In this document: positions 6,410-14,300 of the stretch, piece after piece
Layout of the letters: each line of letters begins with the position of its first letter
How positions within the stretch are numbered: the stretch's first letter is position 1
From: CAZUUO01 sp964622665
Lineage (GTDB): Bacteria; Patescibacteriota; Patescibacteriia; Magasanikbacterales; GCA-002688135
Assembly (NCBI GenBank): GCA_964622665.1
Contig: CAZUUO010000020.1
Location: forward strand, 1 to 14,485
Direction of reading: 5' to 3'
DNA: 14,485 nucleotides
Notes under the pieces: model-generated
Seen by the model: only the letters and a program-made list of their open reading frames with translations
Told to the model about the DNA's origin: nothing
The model's database searches: none
Position numbers and translations under genes: made by a program

Positions 6410-8776
6410 ATGAATTTTCTTTGTTCACATGCCTGGCTTGCTGAGAAATCAGGGGTTGATGTGGCAGCTCCTTCATTGGCAGCTACAATTAGTTTGTATG
6501 GACCTTCGGTAGAACGCTCACATTCGTATACTGATAAATTTGAGCACATGGTTATTGGTAAGATACTTGAAGTTGCGGCTCATCCAAATGCACAAAAATT
6601 GAAGAAGTGTAAAGTTTCTATAGGTAAAAAAGAGGTTGCTATTGTGTGTGGGGGAAGCAACGTGGTGGAAGGTATGCTTGCTATCGTTGCATTGCCGGGT
6701 GCAACAGTTTTGTGGCATGGACAAGGGGAACCTGTTGTTTTAGTTGAGGCTGAAATTCGGGGAGAAAAAAGTTTTGGTATGATGTGTGGTGCTGATGAAA
6801 TTGGTTTATCATCATTATTTGCTCATGCAGAAGGAGAAATTGTAGACATGAGTTTTTTATCGGTAAAACCAGGAACATCATTGGCTGAGGCGTTACATTT
6901 GGTTGATACTATTTTTGATATTGAAGTTACTACCAATCGCGTTGACATGATGTGTGTAGAGGGGATTGCTCGTGAAACGGCAGCAATCTATAAAAAACCA
7001 TTTGTCGCGGTGGAACCACCAGCGATTATTCCGGGAACAGAAAAACTTTCAGTGGTAAACAAAGAACCTACCTTATGTACCCGATATAGTGCGGTTGCTA
7101 TGGATGTTGCGACTATTGCACAAAGTCCATTATGGATGCGCAGTCGTTTGATGAGCATGGGTATTTCACCGGTTAATAGTATTGTTGATATTGGTAATTA
7201 TGTGATGTTGGAGATGGGGCAACCACTTCATGCGTTTGATGCTGATACCATGCAAGAAATTGTTATTCGCACTGCAAAAAAAGGTGAAAAAATGCTTGGT
7301 TTAGATGGGGTTATGTATGAATTTGAAGGGGGAGAAGTGGTGATTGCTAATAAACATGATATTGGAGCATTAGCGGGTATTATGGGATCTCGTGCCACCG
7401 GAATTAGTTTACAAACAAAGAAAATTATTTGGGAAACGGCAACGTTTGATGGCGTTGCTATTCGTAAAACCGCTCGTGCACATACGGTCTATTCAGAATC
7501 TCAAGCTCGTTTTGAAAAACAATTACCTACAGCATTAACTAAACGTGCGTTGGCTCGCGCGGTTGCCTTAACTCAAGAATTGGTTGGAGGAAAAGTGGTG
7601 AGTGAGGTGGTTGATGAGGATGAGGTATATATGCCACGGGTTATTTTGGTTGCTGTTGCTGACATTGAAAAAGTGCTTGGTGTTCCTTTTGATGTCGAAG
7701 CAATGCGTGAATCTTTAACCACTCTTGGTTTTGAAATTGCTGGAGAGGCGGTGTGGGAGGTTCGTGTACCATTTTGGCGCACTATTGATGTAACGGTTGC
7801 CGAAGATATTATTGAAGAAGTCGCTCGATTGGTTGGTTATCATACAATTCCGGGAGTATTACCACAGGGTGTTTCATTGGCTCCACAAAATCCGGTGTAT
7901 ACGATTGAGCAAAACATTGCACAAGTATTGTCACCCTTGGGTATTAATGAACAGTTATCATATTCCATGGTTTCTCAAAAAGAATTAGAAACTTGTGGTA
8001 TTGATGGTGCTGCCTGTGTCACTATTGCAAATCCCTTGTCACATGATGGTGTGTATATGCGTCCGCGATTATTGCCATCATTGTTAACATCACTTGAACG
8101 TAACCAGACATTGGACGCAGTTCGTTTGTATGAGATGGCGCCAGTGTATCACGTTCAAAAAGGTTTACCTAAAGAAGAACGCATGTTGGGCGTTGTTATC
8201 CTTGATAAACAACAGGACCACGTATTTTTTGAAGCAAAACATATTGTTGAGGTTATTGGTAGCGCATTACATCTTCCTTTTTCTTTTGTTGTTCCAAAAC
8301 AAGTAGACACCTTATTTCATGGCGGTCGTGTCGCGCAGGTAATGTGTGATGGTGTGGTGGTTGGTACGCTCGGTGAAGTACATCCACTCGTGTTGCAGAG
8401 AGCTGGTATTGAGCACCGTGTCACGTATATTGAATTATCAATTACTGCGTTGTCACATGCAACAACCACTCCTGTTCGCTTTACTCCTATTCCTCCATTT
8501 CCTGCAGTAAAACGTGATGTGGCATTCTTGGTGCCTGTTCATGAGACGTTTGAAAAAATGTCGGCAGTTATAAAACACGTTGATGAGCGAGTGGTACATG
8601 TTGAACAATTTGATGAGTATCAAGGTAAAGGGGTTCCCGAAGGTAAAAAGAGTGTTGCATTTCATGTAATGTATCAAGATATTAGTAAAACATTGACTGC
8701 TGATGAAGCAGACGCCTTGCATGCTCGATTGTTTACTGAGTTGGAAGAACAATTACAAGCAGTTATTCGTAAGTAA
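6410..8776 (+). CDS. pheT: Phenylalanyl-tRNA synthetase beta subunit
   Basis: The beta subunit of PheRS (788 residues, normal length), carrying tRNA binding and editing. Domains in order: an EMAP/Arc1-like tRNA-binding OB fold at about 42-155 (HPNAQKLKKCKV, IVCGGSNV, ALPGA); the B3/B4 editing domain at about 205-380 (SPLWMRSRLMSMG, DIGNYVMLEMGQPLHAFD); the B5 domain at about 405-475 (VADIEKVLG, PFWRTIDVTVAEDIIEEVARLVG); the inactive synthetase-like core at about 490-680; and the ferredoxin-like anticodon-binding domain at about 695-788 (FPAVKRDVAFLV). All domains are present, so editing of mischarged Tyr-tRNA is likely intact. The start is one base after the EamA-like stop with no Shine-Dalgarno. 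A possible internal promoter and a strong downstream terminator frame the gene. Confidence 0.97.
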   Translation: MNFLCSHAWLAEKSGVDVAAPSLAATISLYGPSVERSHSYTDKFEHMVIGKILEVAAHPNAQKLKKCKVSIGKKEVAIVCGGSNVVEGMLAIVALPGATVLWHGQGEPVVLVEAEIRGEKSFGMMCGADEIGLSSLFAHAEGEIVDMSFLSVKPGTSLAEALHLVDTIFDIEVTTNRVDMMCVEGIARETAAIYKKPFVAVEPPAIIPGTEKLSVVNKEPTLCTRYSAVAMDVATIAQSPLWMRSRLMSMGISPVNSIVDIGNYVMLEMGQPLHAFDADTMQEIVIRTAKKGEKMLGLDGVMYEFEGGEVVIANKHDIGALAGIMGSRATGISLQTKKIIWETATFDGVAIRKTARAHTVYSESQARFEKQLPTALTKRALARAVALTQELVGGKVVSEVVDEDEVYMPRVILVAVADIEKVLGVPFDVEAMRESLTTLGFEIAGEAVWEVRVPFWRTIDVTVAEDIIEEVARLVGYHTIPGVLPQGVSLAPQNPVYTIEQNIAQVLSPLGINEQLSYSMVSQKELETCGIDGAACVTIANPLSHDGVYMRPRLLPSLLTSLERNQTLDAVRLYEMAPVYHVQKGLPKEERMLGVVILDKQQDHVFFEAKHIVEVIGSALHLPFSFVVPKQVDTLFHGGRVAQVMCDGVVVGTLGEVHPLVLQRAGIEHRVTYIELSITALSHATTTPVRFTPIPPFPAVKRDVAFLVPVHETFEKMSAVIKHVDERVVHVEQFDEYQGKGVPEGKKSVAFHVMYQDISKTLTADEADALHARLFTELEEQLQAVIRK

Positions 8777-8780
8777 TTTA

Positions 8781-8808
8781 AAATCCTCACTGATGTGGGG
8801 ATTTTTTT
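8781..8808 (+). terminator. Intrinsic terminator after pheT
   Basis: AAATCCTCAC-TGAT-GTGGGGATTT forms a 10-bp stem with one G-U wobble and a 4-nt loop, running into seven T (8802-8808). It lies 4 bases after the pheT stop and closes the rseP-pheS-EamA-pheT cluster. The next promoter begins 5 bases later. Confidence 0.9.
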
Positions 8809-8812
8809 ATTG

Positions 8813-8821
8813 TGGTATACT
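8813..8821 (+). promoter_or_regulatory. Extended -10 for transglutaminase-like gene
   Basis: TGGTATACT ends 8 nt before the ATG at 8830. A start 7 nt after the -10 falls about two bases before the ATG, so the mRNA would be essentially leaderless. No -35 is seen, and the position where it would lie is inside the pheT terminator hairpin. Confidence 0.65.
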
Positions 8822-8829
8822 GAGCTTAT

Positions 8830-10215
8830 ATGAACAAGCAAAATAACAAAGATATGCAGACAATCACTCGCATTTCAATCACACAGAAAGTTTTGGTTGG
8901 TGTTGCGTTTGTTTCGAGTTTATTTGTATTTGCGGCGAGTTTTTTTACGATACCCAAAGACAATCTTTGTACCACTGTTTCGTGTAGGAATGTATTGAGT
9001 GGAAAGACTAGTTTTACTTCAAAAATCCCAGCCGATGATGTATTGGTCTATCAACACATTCTCAATTATCCGTCGTTATCGGGTATTAAGAATCGTTTAC
9101 AGGGTATTGCATTTGTTGAAATTACAACGGGCACTCCCATTACCGCGTTACAGTTAGTTAATAAATTATTGACGGTGTATGTGCCAATCGCTGATGGTGC
9201 TACTAAAGAGAAAATTTTGAGTGATTTTTTTAATCAGTATGAGTTGGCTGACACTAATTTTAAAAATTATAAACAACAAAAAATTGCATATCAGATTTTT
9301 ATTACGAATGTTGCCAATGGAGTTTGGACTGAAAAAAATGGAAAAGTTCCGTGGTCATTAGCAAAAATGAATGATGAACAAATCTCTCAGTTATTTATTG
9401 CATATGATTTGTTTGGTAGTGGATATGAAATGGGTAGTCCCGTTGCGCCATCTATTCCGGGTATCAGTTTACAGGGATCTGTATATCCTTCCTTAACATC
9501 CATTCATCAGGAAGCAAATTATAAATTGTATAATCTCGCGCATTCTTTGGTGGGGAAAGCTAAAACACAAGCAGAAGTTGTTGATAATGTAGTATTTTGG
9601 ATGCAACAGAATTTTTTTCATGCTAATGAGGAGTACGGATGGGATCAGTATACAGATAACCAAACTGAGGTTGATAAGGTTCCCTTTGGAGAAAATGGTA
9701 GTTTTTATGCGCCACTATCGTTGTCGCGAATTTTTGATGAACGGGTAATTGGATGTCAGGAACCGACCGTAATATTAGAAAATATACTTCATAATCTTAA
9801 TATCCCTGCTATACGTTTGTGGGAGCATAATCATGGTGTTGTATATCTTCCATCACTTAATCGGTATGTGCATGGTGACGCGATTGCCATCATTAAATCT
9901 CCGAAAGGGTTTATTGTCCAAACAGCGGAAGGATTTGCAAATATGGTTGCACTTAATGATTTTATTCAACCATTGACCGATGCGCATGCGGCTTTGTTTC
10001 CTGCATATCTTACCCTACAACGAGAGGGGAATACCTTGAAACTTTCTTCGGGTAATTTTTATGTGTATCCTGCAAAAACATGTATTGTTATTCCACAGAC
10101 ACAGTGGAATGTTCTCATTAAAGGGTATGAAAAATTTCAGCCTTATTATGATACAACGACATGTCGCATAGAAGGTGCGGTGTCACAACCTATACAGCCC
10201 CTGAGTGCGTATTGA
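8830..10215 (+). CDS. Membrane-anchored transglutaminase-like protein
   Basis: A 461-residue protein with one N-terminal hydrophobic helix (about 20-41), followed by a region that should lie outside the cytoplasm and contains a Cys47/Cys52 pair. The middle is helical and not recognised. Residues about 260-355 resemble the transglutaminase-like cysteine protease fold: FWMQQNFFHANEEYGW, then Cys309 in VIGCQEPTVILENIL, NIPAIRLWEHNHG with His335, and YVHGD with Asp350. This gives the expected Cys-His-Asp order and spacing. Enzymes of this fold act as peptidases, amidases or crosslinkers; which applies here cannot be told. The ATG at 8830 is chosen over an internal ATG at 8854 because of the -10 just upstream. 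The gene stands alone between a terminator and a further promoter. Family is fairly likely, function open. Confidence 0.75.
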   Translation: MNKQNNKDMQTITRISITQKVLVGVAFVSSLFVFAASFFTIPKDNLCTTVSCRNVLSGKTSFTSKIPADDVLVYQHILNYPSLSGIKNRLQGIAFVEITTGTPITALQLVNKLLTVYVPIADGATKEKILSDFFNQYELADTNFKNYKQQKIAYQIFITNVANGVWTEKNGKVPWSLAKMNDEQISQLFIAYDLFGSGYEMGSPVAPSIPGISLQGSVYPSLTSIHQEANYKLYNLAHSLVGKAKTQAEVVDNVVFWMQQNFFHANEEYGWDQYTDNQTEVDKVPFGENGSFYAPLSLSRIFDERVIGCQEPTVILENILHNLNIPAIRLWEHNHGVVYLPSLNRYVHGDAIAIIKSPKGFIVQTAEGFANMVALNDFIQPLTDAHAALFPAYLTLQREGNTLKLSSGNFYVYPAKTCIVIPQTQWNVLIKGYEKFQPYYDTTTCRIEGAVSQPIQPLSAY

Positions 10216-10218
10216 TAT

Positions 10219-10240
10219 TCGTTACTTATCCTCATAACGA
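10219..10240. repeat. Short inverted repeat upstream of small membrane gene
   Basis: TCGTTA and TAACGA form a 6-bp inverted repeat around a 10-nt centre, between the transglutaminase-like stop and the next extended -10. It covers the place where a -35 would lie. With no T-run after it, a terminator is unlikely; an operator is possible. Confidence 0.3.
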
Positions 10241-10253
10241 GAGTGTATTCATG

Positions 10254-10262
10254 TGCTATACT
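10254..10262 (+). promoter_or_regulatory. Extended -10 for small membrane protein gene
   Basis: TGCTATACT ends 19 nt before the ATG at 10282. The predicted leader is about 12 nt, pyrimidine-rich (TTTCTCCT) and without a Shine-Dalgarno. Confidence 0.6.
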
Positions 10263-10281
10263 ATAGTTATATATTTCTCCT

Positions 10282-10566
10282 ATGTTTGACTCCTCAAAAG
10301 ATATTTTGTACATGGTGCTCGCGTTTGCTAGTTTGTGGGTTGCGGTATTTTTGTGTTGGACCTTGTACTACGTCGTGCAATTACTGCGCAATGCTAATGA
10401 AATAGTTGAGGAAGTCCGTGAACGAGCACATCGACTTGAAGAAATGGTACGTATGATTCGAGAGCGTATGGAATCGATGTCGGGGATGGTAACGCTTGCG
10501 GCGCAAGGTATTGGGAAATTGGTGGGCAAAGCGATTGAAAAAAAGTTAGCAGGGGATGATGAAGAG
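10282..10566 (+). CDS. Small membrane/coiled-coil protein, cut by gap
   Basis: Ninety-five codons are visible before the assembly gap. Residues about 8-34 form one membrane helix rich in aromatic residues. Residues about 36-70 are a charged amphipathic helix (NEIVEEVRERAHRLEEMVRMIRERM) likely to form a coiled coil. The remainder is GIGKLVGKAIEKKLAG followed by acidic DDEE, which looks like the approach to a C-terminus. The layout recalls small DUF948/YtxH-like envelope proteins, but I see no diagnostic motif and claim no function. Any reading frame continued through the N run is artificial, because it would run into the opposite-strand methyltransferase. Confidence 0.75.
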
Positions 10567-10666
10567 NNNNNNNNNNNNNNNNNNNNNNNNNNNNNNNNNN
10601 NNNNNNNNNNNNNNNNNNNNNNNNNNNNNNNNNNNNNNNNNNNNNNNNNNNNNNNNNNNNNNNNNN
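10567..10666. other. 100-N scaffold gap
   Basis: Exactly 100 N in a row, the conventional placeholder for a gap of unknown length. The 3' ends of two convergent genes, the small membrane protein and the methyltransferase, lie in it. The true distance and any genes between them are unknown. Confidence 0.99.
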
Positions 10667-11238
10667 TAGTAGAGTGCGTGATTGAAAACGCCGTATGAAC
10701 GTTTGTATTGTGTTTGGGTGAGCGTTAGTTCAAGATCAGAGAATAATTTTTTCCACTCTGTATCCGTTTTATTGGTGTGAGGATGTCCTTTGAATTCCAA
10801 ATTAAAGAGGCTATCAAAGAAATAGGTGATATATTTTTCTATCGGGTTAGTGTAAATGTCTTCAATGATAATAATATGTTTTGCAACGCGTGCTGCTTCT
10901 TTCACAATAGTTTCTGGAGAAGGCGTGTGGTGGAGTACGGTGATTAGGAGTACAGTATCACATGAATTGTTAGGGAAGGGGAAAGTTGCGCCGTCATAGA
11001 GCACTGGTTTTATTGCGGGAGAAAATGATTTATCGGTAACATCAAGCGGTATAATGTTGTAATTTTTGTTGATAAGAATTTCAGAAATATATCCAACACC
11101 ACATCCTACATCAAGAATTTTTCCATCGCGCGGTAATAGGGTTTCAAAACGAGAAATTAGTTCGCTGGCACGGGAATTACCAAATTTGCGTATGAAATTT
11201 GTCGCGGTATTGTTGTTTTGTAATGTGTTGATAATCAT
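10667..11238 (-). CDS. Class I SAM methyltransferase, 3' end in gap
   Basis: Visible are 190 residues of a type-11-like S-adenosylmethionine-dependent methyltransferase. Motif I is ILDVGCGVGY (41-50). The acidic end of strand beta2 is at PLDVTD (64-69), DGATFPFPNNSCDTVLL (82-98) is the motif II to III region, and VLHHT (101-105) is motif IV. The following segment (IIIIEDIYTNPIEKYITYFFDSL, then the EW at 161-162) resembles stand-alone Methyltransf_11 enzymes that act on small molecules, lipids or quinones. The substrate is not predictable. The protein is nearly complete, lacking probably the last strands, and lacks a stop codon because of the assembly gap. It is divergent from dnaE, with 88 bases between the two start codons. 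Confidence 0.85.
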
Positions 11239-11257
11239 AGCTTTTTTACTTTTTTAT

Positions 11258-11266
11258 AGCGTATCA
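11258..11266 (-). promoter_or_regulatory. Possible -10 for methyltransferase gene
   Basis: On the reverse strand TGATACGCT is a diverged form of the TGnTATACT motif, ending 19 nt before the ATG at 11238. An overlapping TATAAA (11253-11258) is an alternative -10. No Shine-Dalgarno is present. Confidence 0.35.
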
Positions 11267-11288
11267 CACCCTCCCCAATTCATCCACA

Positions 11289-11317
11289 TTGTTTTCTTAC
11301 GCCTAGAGCGATATGGT
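11289..11317 (+). promoter_or_regulatory. Possible promoter for dnaE
   Basis: TTGTTT (11289-11294), a 17-nt spacer and TATGGT (11312-11317). A start near 11324 would leave about 3 nt before the ATG at 11327. GGTGGGGG (11315-11322) is the only purine-rich stretch near any start in the window, but it overlaps the -10 and would not be in that transcript. Confidence 0.35.
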
Positions 11318-11326
11318 GGGGGTACT

Positions 11327-14300
11327 ATGGATTTTGTTCATTTGCATGTCCATTCCCATTATTCATTATTAACGGGATTGCCCAAAATTAAAGAATTGGT
11401 AAAAACCGCTAAAGAACGCGGTTTTAAGGCGTTGGCGTTAACTGATTATGGCTCGATGTATGGGATGATTCAGTTTTATGAAAAATGTCTCGAAGAAGGG
11501 GTGAAACCGTTGCTTGGTTGTGAACTTTTTCTTGCATTACAATCTCGTCATGATCGACGGGCAAAAATTGATATGAGTGCGTATCATCTCCCGATGATTG
11601 CAGAGACCTTTGAGGGATATCAAAATATCATGCGCATGTCGACTATTGGTCATTTGGAGGGATTTTATTATCGACCCCGTATTGATAAAGAAGTGTTACG
11701 ACAATATGCGCGCGGAGTGATTGCGTATTCTGGGTGTGGGGGAGGAGAGATCCCCACGATGATTCGAAACGGTGTTTCGCAAGAAAAAGTTGTTGAGACG
11801 ATTCGTGAATACGTTGATATTTTTGGTGAAGGAAATTTTTTCTTGGAATTACAAGATCATCCAGAAAAGGAAGGACAAATGCAATTGAATGATACGTTGA
11901 TTCAATTGTCTAAAGAAACGGGAGTTCCTTTAATCGTCACCCGTGATGTCCATTATTTGCATACCTCAGATGCTGAAGCGCAGGATGTGTTGACGTGTAT
12001 TAAAGATGGGAGAACGTTGAACGAACCGGGACGAAATTCATTTCAACATATTGATCGATCATTGTGTGCGGGTGATGAAATTGCACGACGATTTTCACAT
12101 GTACCTGAAGCACTTGAAAATACGGTGAAAATTGCGGAGCGATGTAATGTGGAAGTTCCCATTGATCAATGGCATTTTCCTGATGTGAAATTACCGGAAG
12201 GAAAAACGGCAGCAGAAGTGTTGACTGCCATGGCGCGAGAAGGTGCGATGCGCCGATATGGGACGATTACTCCTGAAATTGAGACGCGTATTAGCATGGA
12301 GCTTGATGTTATTATTACCCGTGGCTACGATAAATACTTTTTAGCGGTGTCTGATTATATTAATTGGTCAAAACGTAATGGTATTATTACGACCACTCGT
12401 GGATCGGCGGCAGGATCTTTGGTTTCATATGCGATCGGTATTACGAATGTGGATCCCATTCGTTTTCGTTTACCATTTGAACGTTTTTTAAATCCATTTC
12501 GTCCAACTCCTCCTGATGTTGATGGAGATTTTGCTGATTATCGTCGTGATGAAGTTATTAAATATGTGACTGATACGTATGGTCACGACAAAGTTGCGCA
12601 AATTTGTACGTTTGGAACGATGGCGGCTCGTGCGTCAATTCGTGATGTTGGCCGTGCACTCGGATATTCATATGCACAGGTTGATAAGGTTGCAAAATTG
12701 GTGCCACCGGGAGCACAAGGTTTTCCCATGACTATTGCGCGTGCACTGGAAGAATCATCTGAGTTGAAAGAAGTGTATGATAAAAATCCTGAAGTGAAGC
12801 GCATGTTAGATTTGGCAAAAAAGATTGAAGGTTGCGCGCGTCATGTGTCGGTGCATGCGGCGGGAGTGGTGATTTGTCCTGAACCTCTGACGAACTTTAC
12901 TCCGTTACAGTTGGAACCGGGGGGAGATAAAATTATTACGCAGTATGAGATGAAATCTGTTGAAAAGGCGGGGGTTTTGAAAATGGATTTTTTGGGATTG
13001 CGTAATTTGTCTATTTTGGAGGAGGCGATTCGGTATGTGAAAAAAACAAAGGGAGTTACAGTTTCTATTGAAGAAATTCCCCTTGATGATGCACACACCT
13101 ATGAAATGTTAGCACGCGGTGAAACGGGTGGATTGTTTCAATTGAGTGGACCAGCCATGACGCGATATTTAAAGGAACTGAAACCTACTATTATCAATGA
13201 CATCATGGCGATGGTGGCGTTGTATCGTCCAGGACCGATGAATTCGATTCCTGAATACATTGCGCGTAAAAATGATCCAGAACGCATTACCTATCTCGAC
13301 AAACGATTGGAGACGATTTTGGATATGTCGTATGGGGTGATGACCTATCAAGATGATGTGTTGTTGACGTCAATTCAATTGGCAGGGTACACATGGGGAG
13401 AAGCTGATAAATTGCGTAAAGCAATGGGTAAGAAAATCCCTGAAGAAATGGAAAAGCAGAAAATTAAATTTCATGAAGGTGCGGTTGCAAACGGCATGAC
13501 CAGTGAAGCCGCGAAAGAACTGTGGGGTTTGATTGAACCATTTGCGGCGTACGGGTTTAACAAGGCGCATGCTGCAAGTTACGGTATTATTGCGTATTAT
13601 ACCGCGTACATGAAAGCTCATTTTCCTGGTGAGTACATGGCGGCGGTGTTGTCGTGTGAAGCTGGAAACATGGAAACGGTGGCGGAAAATATTTTGGAAT
13701 GTCGCCGCATGGGTATTCCGGTTTTAGCGCCTGATATTAACGAAAGTTTTGAATTGTTTGGTGTGGTGTACGACGCTCAAGGTGCTCGTATTCGTTTTGG
13801 GTTGGGTGCGATTAAAAATGTGGGAACTCATATTGCACAAGTTATTATTGCTGAACGAAAAGCACGGGGACCATTTACAAGTTTAGAGGATTTATTTATT
13901 CGGGTGCGCGACAAAGATTTAAATAAAAAAACTTTAGAAGCATTAATTAAAACTGGTGCGTTAGAACGATTTGGTGAACGAGGCTTGTTATTGGCAAACG
14001 TTGAAAATTTATTGAATTTTTCTCGTGAGGTTGGTGGCATGAGTGCATCCCAAGATTCGTTGTTTGGGAATGCATTTGAAAGTTTGAAGGTGAAATTGGA
14101 TGAAGCACCTGCAATGTCAGCATTTGAGGCATTACGATATGAAAAAGAATTGTTGGGTTTGTATGTTAGTGGACACCCTTGTGAGTTAATGCAAGATGAA
14201 TGGGATACACGGTTACAAAATATTGCAACACTTCCTGATGATACGGGGGATGCGTGGGCATGTGTCTGTGGTGTGATTTCGAATTTCAAAAAAATGATCA

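Noticed and set aside
9783..9788. TATACT as another promoter
   Set aside because: It lies in the middle of the transglutaminase-like gene, lacks TGn and has no start codon nearby.
10546..10666. Methyltransferase frame continued to 10546 through the gap
   Set aside because: Gap length is unknown, so the residues beyond 10667 and the stop are artefacts.
10282..10698. Forward reading frame continuing through the N block to base 698 of this kilobase
   Set aside because: The part after 10566 is N or antisense to the methyltransferase; the true end of the gene is not in the sequence.
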